Of a stretch of 64,000 bases of DNA, positions 10,939 to 22,815 are shown piece after piece. The DNA is from Paralithodes platypus. Its lineage: Eukaryota > Arthropoda > Malacostraca > Decapoda > Lithodidae. The notes below the pieces were generated by a model. That model was given only the letters and a program-made list of their open reading frames with translations, was not told where the DNA came from and did no database searches. The first letter of the stretch is position 1, and each line of letters starts with the position of its first letter. The position numbers and the translations under genes were made by a program. The stretch covers positions 41,837,946 to 41,901,945 of the forward strand of contig CM064495.1 in NCBI GenBank assembly GCA_032716605.1. Reading direction: 5' to 3'.

Positions 10939-12167
10939 ATTGAAGAGTGCGGGCCGTCCTATCGCCCGCACTCTTCAATCTGTACATGCACGATATAACT
11001 ACACCCAATACGCCCCAAATAAACTTAGCCTCCTATGCAGATGACATAACACTCACATGCACACACCATGACCCAAAAAGAGCAACAGATCTCCTTCAAC
11101 CCTATCTCAACACACTACATGGCTGGTGCACTACAAACAGACTTAATCTAGCCCCAGCCAAATCCACCGCAACCCTGCTCACAAGTTGGACAGGAGAACA
11201 CGAATACATCCCTCAACTCACCATAAACAACACACCCCTAACACATACACACACACCCAAAATCCTAGGAGTAACATATGATACTCATATGACATTCAAA
11301 CAGCACACCACAAACATTAAAAAGAAACTGACACCCAGACTTAACGCCCTCAGGTCACTTGCTCACACAAAATTTGGACACAACAAAGAAACTACCACCA
11401 CAGTATATAAACAATACATAAGATCAGTGATAGAATACGCAAGCCCAGCCTGGGCTTCTAACCTAGCTGAAACACATCATAAGACCTTACAGACTATTCA
11501 AAACAAAGCCCTGAAGATCATTACAGGCTGCACAGCTACTGCACCCACAGATCACCTACATCAAGAAACCAAAATCCTCAAAGTCAAAGACCATCTGGAC
11601 ATGAGAGGCACTCAATTCCTGGCAGCAGCCTCCACGAACCAAGACCACCCACTAAACTACATGGCAACACACCCACAGACACCAAGAAATATCAAAACAA
11701 CACCCAGCACACGGTATCACACACAATTATTGTCCTCTCTCCCTCCCTGCCCACCCCGAACCAACTTCCAGAAGCACATCCATACTCATATCTCTCACCG
11801 ATCCATCCACTCGCTCACAGACAAGACAGCTGCATGCACGACCTCCCGAAATCCATCCTTCCGAATCCTCCCTTCCTCGCGAGGACAGAGTCCACCTGGC
11901 CAGGCTGAGATGCGGACACCATCCAGCTCTCCTGAGCTATCAGAAGAGACTGGATGACTCCGTTGTCGACGCCTGCCCGGGATGTAACACAGCACCCCAT
12001 ACCATTAAACACATCATAGAAGACTGCATTTCACACAACCACTTACGCCAACAACACAATCTACACTCAATGAGAGCTCTGTGGGAAAGCCCGATCGTGG
12101 CCATGGCCTTTCTCAGGGACTCGGGGCTGTTCGGCCAGGCAGCTTAGGGAACAACAACAACAACAAC
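10939..12167 (+). mobile_element. 5'-truncated I/Jockey-like LINE with TSD and (CAA)n tail
   Basis: Encodes the C-terminal part of a reverse transcriptase (LASYADDITLTC motif near its start), then a connector and a C-x2-C-x6-H-x4-C motif (CPGC...H...C). A 2-base deletion near 11820 shifts the frame compared with the copy at 50327-53422. It ends in a (CAA)n tail. An 8-base direct repeat AACTTCAG flanks it (10931-10938 and 12168-12175). Its first 44 bases form an inverted duplication with 18-bp perfect arms. Confidence 0.87.
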
Positions 12168-12291
12168 AACTTCAGTTAACAGTAAAGTTTCCCAATTTAT
12201 ATACCTGTACACGATTTGCGTGCAAATATTTTGGTGTTTGGTCCAAATCACTTATATACACGATCGCGTGTAAATTGTCTGAAGGGGTTAG

Positions 12292-12768
12292 CCCTTCCAT
12301 CCCGGCTGTCCTGTTATAAGGACACCGCGGCAGTTGGGCAGGACCCCGGGTGTCCTTATAACGGGCAGTAAGCTTGAAATCCTATTCAGCTTTGTCTGAA
12401 CGCCGTGCGTCCGACGCATGTAAACAAAGCCGGTCATTGCGTCACCGCACCTCCGAAAACAAGAAGGAGACGTCGGATCAATGTTGTTGTTGTATGGTAT
12501 GACGAAATTAGTGTCTGAAAAGCTCCGATATTGTCAACATCGCGGAAAAATTCGCTCCACGGAAATCGTCATCACAACTGAACCAGTTGACTTACAGAGC
12601 TCTACTCAACGCCAGTCTACAGATTGGAAACCGCACTACGTTTAGAGATGCGTGGGAAATTTCTAGCAGTTAAAATAACAAAGATACGGTAGCCTAGGCC
12701 TAGACGTTTTTCGGCCAAATCGCCCGGGTACCTGACACTGTCCTTAGGACGACCCCGGGTCAGAAGGG
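12292..12768. mobile_element. TTAA-type element (decayed left target)
   Basis: Ends CCCTTCCATCCCGG and GGGTCAGAAGGG. The right flank is TTAA (12769-12772); the left reads TTAG, a one-base decay. The interior is related to the elements at 26857-27336 and 36281-36740 in inverse orientation, sharing GTTGACTTACAGAGCTCTAC-like and GTAGCCTAGGCCTAGACG-like blocks. Confidence 0.72.
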
Positions 12769-13669
12769 TTAAGCTAAATGGAGAAAAATTTGAGCTCCTG
12801 CGATATGGAAGAAATTAAGAAATATTAATTTTAACTAATTACCAAGGAAGGAAGGCATACTCCACAATATTATCCCACCAATCAGGGCGCCAACATGTCA
12901 CTGAGACGGGTGGCGTCACCAGTGTGTCAAATGAAAGCCGAGTCCATAATTTTTAGTCTTCATTATTATATATACAGTATAAAGATAAAATTATGGTTTA
13001 TAGTTATAATTATATCTTTGCAAGTGATGAAATAACCAAAAACAATACTCTTTCATGTAAATTTCTTGTATTCCTTCTCATTCATTCAAGTCTTCAAACA
13101 AAATTGCTCCGGTTTGACATACTGGGCGTCATAGCCTACAGCCCAGCTTCCCTCGCGTTAATGGGAGGAGGTTCGTGTGAGTGGAGGTTTCCACGAATTT
13201 CCTTTACTTTCCATCCCCGATTCATGTAAATGGGACCACCCTCGCATAATGGAATCCGTCAGGTTCAGGTTCAATTCCCTCATGTAATTGGAGGATTGCG
13301 TGAATGGATCACGCGTAAGCGGAGGATTTACTGTATATCGGGTACAGTAGACCCTCTGTTAGCAAACAGGTTCTGTTCCTGAAAAAAACTTAGACAATGC
13401 CGAAATAATGCTAAAATTTGATTAATTAGTTTGGTTCCTTGACTGATTTTTTCCCCTTTCCACCCATATTGGCCACCTTTTTGATCAAATTGAATCAATT
13501 TATGTATTATTTGACTCCCTAACCCGTAATCTACCGCTTTATCTGCAGTACAAGATGCAACTAGCCAATAGAACACATCAGTAACACATAAACTGAGTTC
13601 AATCGGATCATAAGGGAGCAGCTCTTGGAACGATCATATTACCACTCTTGCTAAAAAACAGCTTCCCAG

Positions 13670-13868
13670 AAGCTGGGTATGCTCAACTGCCTCTGGGGGC
13701 CGGAGGATCCGAAGACCCCCTTTGACCCTGTCGCCTAACCTATTTTACTGTCAGGCGAAACAGAGGCAAGGGGTGTGAGGAGATTGGCCAAACATCCACC
13801 AGCCGAGAATCGAACTCGGTCCTCCCGGTTAGTAACCGAGCGCTCTACCAATGTCGCTACTGGTCACC
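13670..13868 (-). mobile_element. tRNA-derived SINE
   Basis: On the minus strand 13866-13796 folds as a tRNA: acceptor arms TGACCAG and CTGGTGG (mostly paired), D arm, anticodon stem CTCGG/CCGGG with loop TTACTAA (anticodon ACT), and a perfect T stem CCGAG/CTCGG with TTCGATT loop. It is followed by an unrelated body of about 130 bases. No intact variable arm, and a body follows, so it reads as a SINE head and not a functional tRNA gene. Confidence 0.7.
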
Positions 13869-14912
13869 CCCAGAATGGATCTAGCAGAATATTATGTTTT
13901 GATTTGGTAATCCTTAGTTGCAGGCTTTAGTGTCGTCTGCTACATTGGGCTACCGATGTTGGCCATTAACTATCTAACAATTTTTTCTGTAACCAGGCAG
14001 ACAAGCGGTAATTTAGGTATGTTCCGTGGTTGCTTTAATGAATAAAAACTCAATTTATGTTAAGAGTTCTAGATTGGCAACTAAATCAGCAGATCTTGAA
14101 AAAAAAAAAATACAAATTCCAGAACAGACTTGAAGGCGAAATGACAGTTAGGCTAATTGCAATAATTGCGGCTCGGTTATCTTACCTTGCCCAATCAGAG
14201 CCCGACTTCACAACTTACCAACACTGTAGTGATTTACCCTGGTGTTCGGAAGCCACTGCATGTGTTAAAAATGTAATTGCTGTCTGCTTATGCACGGCCT
14301 GTGATTGGGCAAGGCTGGTTTGATGTGAGCCGACTCAGCAGTCAGTCTGCCCTCTCCCTTGGTTGTTTTTCCTGTCATTACTGATATTGTCTGTGTTCAC
14401 TTAATGATATTTACGTTAATAATGTGTGATATGTGATACTTGGTAGCTCTCGGGGTTTGGATACCACTTTGAATTTAACACTTTTTCATTAAACTTCTAT
14501 ACCGGTACTTGAAATTGTTTAGAGTTGTAATAATAAATGTGGAATAATAAAGATATTTCAACTTAATCAACACACATCAATCACACTACCAATCAACATC
14601 TTCTAAGTACAATACAGTGTACTCTAATCCAATATAAAAAATATTAATTTGTTTATTATATAGATTCATTATATGTATGTACTGTATTACTCAGCATTAT
14701 GTAGGACAAATTATTCTGAAATATTTTATATTTTGTCATAAACGAAAGAGTTGTAGTAATTATTTTCAATGTTCACATTTTAATATTTTATTTGTGAATC
14801 TAGTAATGTCTGGCAAGTGTCATTATTCGTTAAAGGCTCTAATTGTTTAAGAATTTTATATTATCATCTACCACCTTTAACAATAGGCTAACATATAACC
14901 TATACCTTACAG

Positions 14913-14994
14913 ACTTCAGCCGTGTCACCCTCTTCCTCCACAAACACTCACAGTGATGATGACCTGAATGAGGATAATTCAGACATGTGTACTG
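14913..14994 (+). CDS. ZXDC: ZXD-like gene, coding exon 3
   Basis: Encodes about residues 923-949, a Ser/Thr run followed by the acidic stretch HSDDDLNEDNSD. Acceptor CCTTACAG at 14912 and donor GTAGGT at 14995. It enters in phase 0 and leaves in phase 1, matching exon 4, which completes an Asp codon (G plus AT). An acidic segment just before the zinc-finger block fits a transcription regulator. Small exon; supported by splice sites and phase only. Confidence 0.72.
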
Positions 14995-15017
14995 GTAGGT
15001 ACAATTGTTCTCTGTAT

Positions 15018-15250
15018 TACACTGCCCTGCCCAATGAGAGCTCTGATGTGGAGCTCATGTGGCCCGGCTGAACTGGTGAAATGGCGAGAAATGTCTGCGT
15101 GTCTTCACCTTCCTCGATTTGTTCCCCTACTGCCCTTCCCGACCTATCTTGACTCATTTAGTTATATATCTTGATCGAATCCTTCAGGCCAGCCCTATGA
15201 GAGTTCTTTTGTAGAGCTCAGTGGTCTGGTTAAACTAATATTAAAAAACA
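15018..15250 (+). mobile_element. Dispersed 3' repeat (LINE-like tail), copy 1
   Basis: Nearly identical to 29865-30088: starts near CCCTGCCC(A/T)AT(A)AGAGCTCT and ends in GGTCTGGTTAAACT followed by an A-rich tail. No coding content survives; probably the 3' end of a retroelement. It starts just 24 bases after the exon 3 donor. Confidence 0.65.
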
Positions 15251-15328
15251 AAAATAACCACTACATGCATGTTTTCAAAAGGAAAGAAATATTGTCTTAA
15301 CTATAAATTGATAACATTGTTGACTTAA

Positions 15329-15555
15329 CCCTCTCCGACATATGACGCAATTTTGAGCCTATTGGGGACACTTTAAAGCCTTTGTTACCATCAGGGGTAT
15401 TTAGAAACCTTTAGTTTAGTTACTTCAACATCTGCAGTTGTCTTTGAGTTAGCTGTAGGCAGAAAACTAATTTTGGAGAGGTAATTATAAGAGTGAGAGA
15501 ACTCTATTTCTTATTGCTAATCTGGCAACCTCTGCGTCATAAATGCGTGAAAGGG
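15329..15555. mobile_element. Small TTAA-flanked element
   Basis: Flanked by TTAA on both sides (15325-15328 and 15556-15559), starting CCCTCTCCGACATATGACGC and ending ATGCGTGAAAGGG. 227 bp, non-coding. Confidence 0.7.
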
Positions 15556-15900
15556 TTAAGTTAACAAGGTTGAAGTTTGGAGTATCAGGCAAAATCAAAT
15601 ATTATTATTATCATAATTACGCTATCAATGTACTGTACCCCACATGTTTATGCACCAAATCTTGACTTTTACTGTCAATCACATGGCTCTAAACAATGGT
15701 AGGGTTTAGGTCAATATGTTTGGACAAATGTTGGAAATGCGGGTCTGGTTGGGATGATGTCTTGCACATATCACTTCCTTTTGAACTTTACTAGGGAAGG
15801 GTTGTGTTATGACAACTTTATTTGTAGAGAAAATTTACAATTTTAAGGGGGGTCACTTTTTTTTTTTTTTTTTATCTTTCTTTCCTTTTCACTCTTTCCC

Positions 15901-16174
15901 TGGCTTGTATCCATTCAGCCCCATTCAGCCAACTGTTTTAAAACGTTTATCCCCATCCAGGTGTTGATTTCTTCCTGGCGAGCGATAGCGAGCCAGCATT
16001 GTATGGAGAAATCTGGCTTTGCCGGAGAAATTTTTCTATCGAAAAATGTACAAATTTAGCTTGCTGTCTAAACAAAAATATATATATGCAGGCTCGCTAC
16101 TGCTCGCCAGGAAAATATTGACACCTGGATGGGGGTAAACGTCTTAAAACAGTAGGCTGAATGGATACAAGCCA
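15901..16174. mobile_element. MITE with about 55-bp inverted termini
   Basis: GGCTTGTATCCATTCAGCC at the left is mirrored by GGCTGAATGGATACAAGCC at the right, and the homology continues inward through ACGTTTA.CCCCATCCAG. Half-copies lie near 60625-60710 and 62755-62830. Non-coding. Confidence 0.8.
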
Positions 16175-16666
16175 AAGGGAGAGAAAGAAAATAAGCGAGG
16201 TGGGCTCCCTTAATGTACACATAGCCTACCGCTGTCACTATCACCATCAGAATGGGTTTTTGTGGTGCATGATAAACATAATAATAGGGTGCCTAACACA
16301 GGGGGGAAGAATGGTAGGGGAGCAGAGGATGCAATTACTGTAATGAGAATGTACAACATATATTTCTAGCATTGAGGGAGTTAAAGATATGTATAATTAT
16401 ATAATTCCTGGTAATTGAGATTAAAAGGAGGCAAGTGGTCGGTCGATGGAAAGCGTGAAGGTTATCTAGATGTTCTTAGTTGAGGAGAAACTGATGTTAC
16501 AATACTAGAGTTGACCACTTATGAGTTTCTGGCTTTGAGGAAGTTCAATTTGTAAACATCTACCTATTTAGAAGAATTACAAAAGTATGTGAGATTGAAT
16601 TGAATGGATATTATGTTGAAATAACTTTAATGTACAGTTCCAGAAGAAAGTTTCCAGACACATTAT

Positions 16667-16797
16667 TGGAAACCATGGCAGAATCTGTCAATTGGAAACC
16701 ATGGCAGAATCTGTCAATTGGAAACCATGGCAGAATCTGTCAATTGGAAACCATGGCAGAATCTGTCAATTGGAAACCATGGCAGAATCTGTCAATT
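16667..16797. repeat. 26-bp tandem repeat, five copies
   Basis: Five units of TTGGAAACCATGGCAGAATC plus TGTCAA, nearly identical. Lies in intron 3. Confidence 0.92.
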
Positions 16798-17023
16798 CCC
16801 TCAGATGTTAATATATTGTTTGTAATACAAATCTGTGAATGAAAGACACTTGTTTGTGTTAAAGGCAGTGATTGGTCTGTGTTTCCCAGAAGCATACATT
16901 TCCATGTACTGTAGCTATTTTAGGAAGACTTGCACTGAAGGAATTGTCTATACAGTAGTATTTATGTCTTTATTCTATAAGTGAGTAGCGAATAAACAAA
17001 GCTTGATAGTTGTATGTTGTAGT

Positions 17024-17300
17024 TCCCTAGACTCTCTGGCCGAGCAGTCCCGAGTCCGGTTGACCGAAGCCGCACCAGAAGCTCAGGGCCCCCAAAGGGG
17101 CCAGGGTGAGATGAAATCTGTTTCTGAGAAGGCAGCGGGAGAGGGAAGCATCAGCCCACGGGCTTGCACCCCTGGGCCAATGCCCCCACCGTCCACAGGC
17201 CCCCTTGCACTGCCACCCAATCGGGCGATCTCGCCAGCACCTGGAAGGAAAAGAGACAGACAGAAACGGCTAATGTAGGGTAGAGGATGCCAAACCTCAC
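17024..17300 (-). mobile_element. Degenerate LINE/SINE tail (GTTCCCTAG...CTGGCCGA family)
   Basis: Begins AGTTCCCTAGACTCTCTGGC, a decayed version of the tail shared with the I/Jockey-like LINE (50327) and SINE-like copies (46753, 48547). The rest is too diverged to place. No gene seen. Confidence 0.45.
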
Positions 17301-17329
17301 TCTGGATAGGACCAGCCCTCACCCAAATA

Positions 17330-18862
17330 CAGTGGTCCCTCTCATTTAGCGAATTCATTAGTCTAGCCAAACCATCGCCAAAAGTGAATTTCGCCAAATG
17401 CGAATAGTACTTTAACACACAAAGAGCGGGTGGTAGGGTATAATTTTTACACTGTGCCGCCCAGCGGGGGGTTTTTACCCTAAATAGGGTTGTTTCCGTG
17501 CTCATTTTCATGCATAAACAAGACCCAGAGCGTAAAACAAGTATCTATTCCTGAAAGGGCGTAAACAGAGCTTTCCAATGACACCCGAACCATCCTTGTA
17601 CGACCACTGGTTCTCTTGCAACGATCGTGCAACACGAGTGCAAAAAAACTAAAATAAGGTCATTTCCGTACATAATTCCCTGTGTAGCGAGTGAGAAAGG
17701 GGGGAGGAAGGTGGTATACAGTTCAGTACGTCCATGGTGGTCGTGGGGAGCGGTCGTAAGGTTACTACGCTCGTCCCACCGCTCAGCTCTCTCTCAGCAA
17801 CATTACGTGCTGAAAATGGCACTCGACATATGTGGTGCACCGCCACATAGTCCACATTTATTTAACTCGACAGATGTCGTGCGCCGTTGGTTAAGGGTTA
17901 AATGGGAAAATTATCCATTAGTCTTTGACGATGCCCGAGTTCACCCTTTTGGGCCTTTTCAAACCGCCCGCCATGCACATCGTCGATCGCCGACACACTC
18001 GGCGCCGTCTGCTTACTCTGTTTTTGCTAGAAGACATAGGCCTAGCCTATATATCTCCACAAAGAATTGACCTAACCTAGGTTAGATGTATATCAGGCAG
18101 CAGAATTCATTGTTATCTTGTGAATAGTCTTATTGATAAGGAATAACCACATAACCTTAGCAACAAGTTGCTAAGTCACTAGCTAGCCAGACCAAGAAAT
18201 GGTCTAACCTAGCTTAGATATATATCAGGAGGCATAAATCACTTTTACCTTGTGAATGGTGAAGACTAGAATTTTCTATACCAACTGCTTTTCGATTGAG
18301 CAAAATAATGAAATTGGTTTTGGATCCGTGGTCACTTCTTTGATTAATTATATTTATCGATTGGGCCCCTGAGTCGGCTGATGCGCGCGTGTGTGTTTGT
18401 GTGTCGCAGACTGTTCGGCACAATAAACAAAGCAAAACACAAGAGATGAGGTTCACAAATCGGTTTGGTCAAGATTACTCTGTTAATATACGTTTATGAA
18501 ATATACCTGGGATATTCTCGCTATCCAAGCAGCTCAGTTAGGGTTTTGTGAGTAGGCCTAAGCCTATCTATAGCCTAGCTTCGGCCTAAGAGTAACTCTC
18601 AATACGGCGCTCTACTGTAGCCTACATGAAACATTAACAGCAATAGAAAAGACAATAGATAATAGATAACAGATTTTATTTACCATGAATTATTTAGAGT
18701 TAGGCCTGGTGAGACTAGCTTGTGGGCGGCGCATTCCGGGCCGTCGGCATTCTCGCCAAAAGTGTATTTGAAGCGCCAAATTCGGATTCTGGTACCATAT
18801 CCAACCTATCGCCAATACTGTGTTTCGCCAAGCTGAAATCTGCTAAACGCGAGGGACCACTG
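17330..18862. mobile_element. Tc1/mariner-type TIR element, 1.5 kb (CAGTGGTCCCTC family)
   Basis: Ends CAGTGGTCCCTCTCATTTAGC and the inverse GCTAAACGCGAGGGACCACTG, with TA on both sides (17328-17329 and 18863-18864). The 147-residue open frame at 17627-18070 has no domain I recognise and no DDE triad, so the element looks non-autonomous. Confidence 0.82.
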
Positions 18863-18890
18863 TAGTTGTACAGTATTATGTATTATGTAC

Positions 18891-18926
18891 TGCGCAGTGG
18901 CAGTATCGTAACCAATGAGGTTATAC
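18891..18926 (+). ncRNA. U4 snRNA 5'-domain fragment (pseudogene)
   Basis: TGCGCAGTGGCAGTATCGTA followed by ACCAATGAGGTTAT matches the 5' portion of U4 spliceosomal RNA almost perfectly for about 35 bases, with one substitution (A for G at the start of the CCAATGAGG block). The match stops after the first stem region, so this is a fragment. It sits between a mariner-like element and the 5' region of the CR1/L2-like LINE. Confidence 0.75.
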
Positions 18927-19349
18927 AGAGTTGTGTGGATATACAGTCACTGACAAAGAAGCTCGAAACATTAAATTGGTTAAAGTTAGTAGACATACAC
19001 CATCCTTCCTCGCACCTCGGTTTGGGCTACCTCCAAAGGGTAGCCAAGTCGCACCCCACCTGCCCGCGGTATCCTCGCAGACACTCAGTATTCATTTCTT
19101 TTTCCATACCTTAATTTTCTTCTTCTTGGGTGACACAAACGGGGGCGGCGCTACCTGGGTTTTACCCAGGTAGTTATTTTATTTTATCAGCTTTTTAAGT
19201 GATTGGTTTAATTTATTTTTAGCCAAGGGAGTTTGGTTGTTTTTAATTTAGATTAGTGTCGGGGCTTTTGCCCCAGGGAGTTCTTTTATATGTACAGTAC
19301 TGTATATTTCTCTCTGTGCAGTGATGTAATTTCATCCAAAGCTGTGGCA

Positions 19350-20606
19350 ATGGCTTGTAGAGTTGTGTTGCCAAGTTGTGTTTGCGGAAGGGTGGTTGGC
19401 AAGGCCAAATCGCTGGGCTGCTATTCTTGTGGCACTTTTTTCCACGTCAGCTGCATTGACGTGGATGACGAAGACCTCGGAGTCTTGTCCAAGAAAAAAT
19501 CCGGCTTTAAATGGCATTGCACTGTTTGTGATACCAGCCCCCTGGCTGCTAAGGACACAACAATTAGTCAGCAGATCTTGGACGACCTGAAGGCTGCCTT
19601 AATTGGTGAAGTGTCTGGGATCCTTGCTGTGGTTGCCGACAACATTTCCAAAATAAATGACCGACTGAACATTCTTGAAAGGCCAGCTACTACTCCTGAT
19701 ATTCCTTCATTTGCTAACATTGTTAAGCAATCAGTTGCAGAATCTACGAGGGAATTGACCGATAAATCAACAAAGAGGGTTGTCGAAGTCATGGACAATG
19801 GCAAACTGAAAAAAGTTCACAACCAGCAAGTCCTGATAGTGAAGACAAAACCTGATGCCCAGCCCGGTACTGTCCCTCCTAATTCTGACCTTATTAATGA
19901 AGCTCTTGCCTCCATACCAGTGGATAGCTGCGCCACTAGGGACTCTGGTACCCTAGTGGTAAAGCTCCTATCTGAGGAAGCAAAGGCTCAAGCAAGCCAT
20001 GCGCTCAATTCCCGTCTTGGCACTGACAGTGACTATTGTGTCACAGAGCCTAAGAAAATGCTTCCTAAGATAACCTTGACTGGTATCCCTATTACGCTTG
20101 ATGATGAGGACATTATCCCAAGCATTCTGAGTAAAAACCCCCAAATCAGATATCTGTCGGAGAAGAACCATACCCTTCAATTAATATTCACGAGGAACAA
20201 AGGAAGCAACAAGATAGCTGTATTAAAAATCTCCCCGGAGATACGTTCTGCCATTGTCCATGAACATAATTGTGTCTATGTTGGGCTCATGAGATGTCAT
20301 GCATACGACAGATTCTGGGTCACCCAGTGTCATCACTGCCAAGGTTTTGGGCACTACAAAGATAATTGCAAAAAGAAACTTGCTGAACCAAAGTGCGTTT
20401 TTTGTGCCGGTGGCCATAGTTCTAAGGACTGTACAAACAAAGACTCGCCTAAGTGCGTAAATTGTTCTTCCTCAAAACCTGGAGAGGCTGGTTCCGGTCC
20501 TCCACTTTTGGCCGAGTCACTTGCTCACTTTGCATCTAACAGGCACTGCCCGATTATGATTTCTCAGCATAAGAAATTAATTGAAAATACGAACTTCACC
20601 GATTAA
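19350..20606 (+). CDS. LINE ORF1 with PHD-type finger and CCHC knuckles
   Basis: 418 residues from the ATG chosen at 19350; an upstream in-frame ATG at 19290 adds 20 residues of non-conserved sequence. Residues about 11-61 form a Cys4-His-Cys3 PHD-type finger (CVCGRVV...CYSCGTFFHVSC...WHCTVC). A helical region follows, and about residues 327-372 give gag-like CCHC knuckles (CHHCQGFGHYKDNC, then CVFCAGGHSSKDC). PHD-type fingers are known in ORF1 of some CR1-group LINEs. Expected role: RNA binding and chromatin association of the retroelement particle. It is intact, unlike ORF2. Confidence 0.85.
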   Translation: MACRVVLPSCVCGRVVGKAKSLGCYSCGTFFHVSCIDVDDEDLGVLSKKKSGFKWHCTVCDTSPLAAKDTTISQQILDDLKAALIGEVSGILAVVADNISKINDRLNILERPATTPDIPSFANIVKQSVAESTRELTDKSTKRVVEVMDNGKLKKVHNQQVLIVKTKPDAQPGTVPPNSDLINEALASIPVDSCATRDSGTLVVKLLSEEAKAQASHALNSRLGTDSDYCVTEPKKMLPKITLTGIPITLDDEDIIPSILSKNPQIRYLSEKNHTLQLIFTRNKGSNKIAVLKISPEIRSAIVHEHNCVYVGLMRCHAYDRFWVTQCHHCQGFGHYKDNCKKKLAEPKCVFCAGGHSSKDCTNKDSPKCVNCSSSKPGEAGSGPPLLAESLAHFASNRHCPIMISQHKKLIENTNFTD

Positions 20607-20641
20607 AAAAACTCCTAACACCTCCTCGGAATCAGTTAAGA

Positions 20642-22815
20642 GTGGGTTTGCTAAACATTCGTTCCCTTCGTAACAAGATGGATCACATAATTGAGACTTT
20701 AAGTGAATTTGAGCTCGATGTCTTGTGCCTGACAGAGACTTGGTTGTGTGAATCCGACATCCAGATTATTCGCAGTGCTTTGCCCAAATCATACTCCATA
20801 ATTAGCACACCTAGACCTGCAGACCACCCTGGTGGAGGCGTATCGCTTATTTATTCTCTCGCGATCACAAGTATTTCTCGCTCAAACTATGTTCCTGTCC
20901 CATCTTCTTTTGAACTCCTGGAAGTGGTAATGAACCATTGTCAGCAAACCTTTAGAATTGCAACTATCTATCGACCAGGTCATTGAGGCACGGATAGAAA
21001 CTTCATGGATGAGTTTGGTCAGTTTTTGGATGCATTTGCTAGTAAGACTGGTGGGTTGCTGATCTGTGGTGACTTTAATTATTGGATTGATAATCCTTCT
21101 TTGAACCCTTTTCTTCAGAATTTCTTGAATTGATCGGTCAAAATAATTTTGTCAACCATGTGTCCCACTCGACTCATATTTGTGGGCACATTCTTGATTT
21201 GGTTTTATCTCCAGTTGGTTGCAATCGTGTGTCGGGCATTGAAGTTGATCCAATAGATCCTACAGTCTCTGACCATACTTTAATTGCTTTTTATATCAGT
21301 GTATCCAAAGTATCTTCCTATAAAAAAAAAATTAGGTTCAGAAATTACAAAAATATTGATCAAGAGCAAATTTGCCATGAAATTGACCAGTCTCTAAATT
21401 CCATCAGCTGCTCTGTTCTTTCATCTGATGAACTAACTGAGATTCATAACAGGGTACTTCAATCTGTCTTTGATCATCATTGCCCGGAGATTGTGAAGAC
21501 AATTATTGTGCGTGATGATTCACCTTGGTACGGCCCACCAGTTAACTCTCTCCGCAGACAACGTAGGAGAGCAGAACGAAAGTGGCGCTTGCAGCGAACG
21601 GAGGAAACTCGACTGGAATATATATCGGCAAGAAAAGATGTAGTCTGTGCAGTGAAAGCTGAAAAGTCTAAGTATTATCAAAACAGAGTTGATTCCTGTG
21701 GCAATGATCAAAAGAAGCTTGCTGAGGTTGTAAATGGTTTGTTGGGTCGGAAGAACATGGCTCCCTGTCCTGCCTCTGTGCCAAGCGCTCGACTGGCCTC
21801 TGATTTTTCTTCATTTTTCACGACTAAGATAACACGCATTAGAAGTGAGTTAGATAATACATTGATCAATGACGAGTTTTCGGTGGATTTCCAACCGCCA
21901 CATGAAATTAATCGTATCCTTTCATCATTCCATCCAGTGGACACAAGTAAAATTATTAGTTATGTCGGAGACATGAATAAAACTTTCTGCAAGCTTGATC
22001 CTATCAATGTATCCAAGATGTCATTTGTCTATCTGCATGTCGCAGACTTCATCTGTAAAATTGTAAACAGATGCTTCATGGAGGGTAACTTTGTTCAATC
22101 TGAGAAACAAGCTCTATTGGTGCCTCTTCTAAAGAAACCTGGACTTGATGCTGAGGATATGTCAAGTTACCGACCTGTTTCAAACTTGTAATTTCTTTCA
22201 AAAATAATTGAGCGGGCCATACTTGATCAATTGTTACCATTGCTTGAACAGAACAAAGCTGTTCCTCTTGCTCAGTCTGCATATAGGAAATACCATTCAA
22301 CTGAGACCTCTTTATGTAAGATTCAGAATGATTTGGTGGAGAACACATGCAGCGGGAAGGCGTCTCTCTTGGTTTTGTTGGATCTTTCTGCGGCCTTCGA
22401 TACAGTGGACCATGACCTACTGTTAAAAGATCTGCATTCTTACGGTGTTCGTGGAAGAGCACTCTTGCTCCTCAAATCATATTTATCAGATAGATTTCAG
22501 CGTGTGGTGATTGGCCATACCATCTCTGACCATGCCCCCCTGTTGTTTGGAGTTCCTCATGGATCGGTTCTGGAACCAATCCTCTTTATAGTTTACACTA
22601 GCAGCTTGGCATCCTTGCTAGATGCTCATGGTGTTGCCTATCACTTTTACGCTGATGACACTCAGTTGTATGTGAAGATAGAAAACATTAATGATACAAA
22701 GACCAAAATGGAATCTTTATTGTCTGACATTAAGATCTGGATGGCAAAGCGGAAACTCAAACTGAATGAGAATAAGACAGAGATCATTATCGTTCATGGA
22801 AATAGAAGGGGAAAT
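20642..22815 (+). pseudogene. LINE ORF2, endonuclease and reverse transcriptase, disabled
   Basis: The apurinic-type endonuclease is recognisable (LLNIRSLRNKMDHI, LTETWL, CGDFN, SDHTLI). The reverse transcriptase shows LDLSAAFDTVDH and the YADDTQLY catalytic motif near 22650. Stops near 20984 and 22189 and a frameshift near 21125 interrupt it. The C-terminal part resumes at 23526-24248 after the inserted transposon. No start codon is intact; translation probably used a site near 20630. Confidence 0.85.

Noticed and set aside
13796..13866. Functional tRNA gene (anticodon ACT)
   Set aside because: The fold is good, but a repeat body follows, one acceptor pair mismatches and there is no variable arm expected of a Ser tRNA; a SINE head is more likely.
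17627..18070. 147-residue open frame inside the CAGTGGTCCCTC element
   Set aside because: No recognisable transposase motif or domain.
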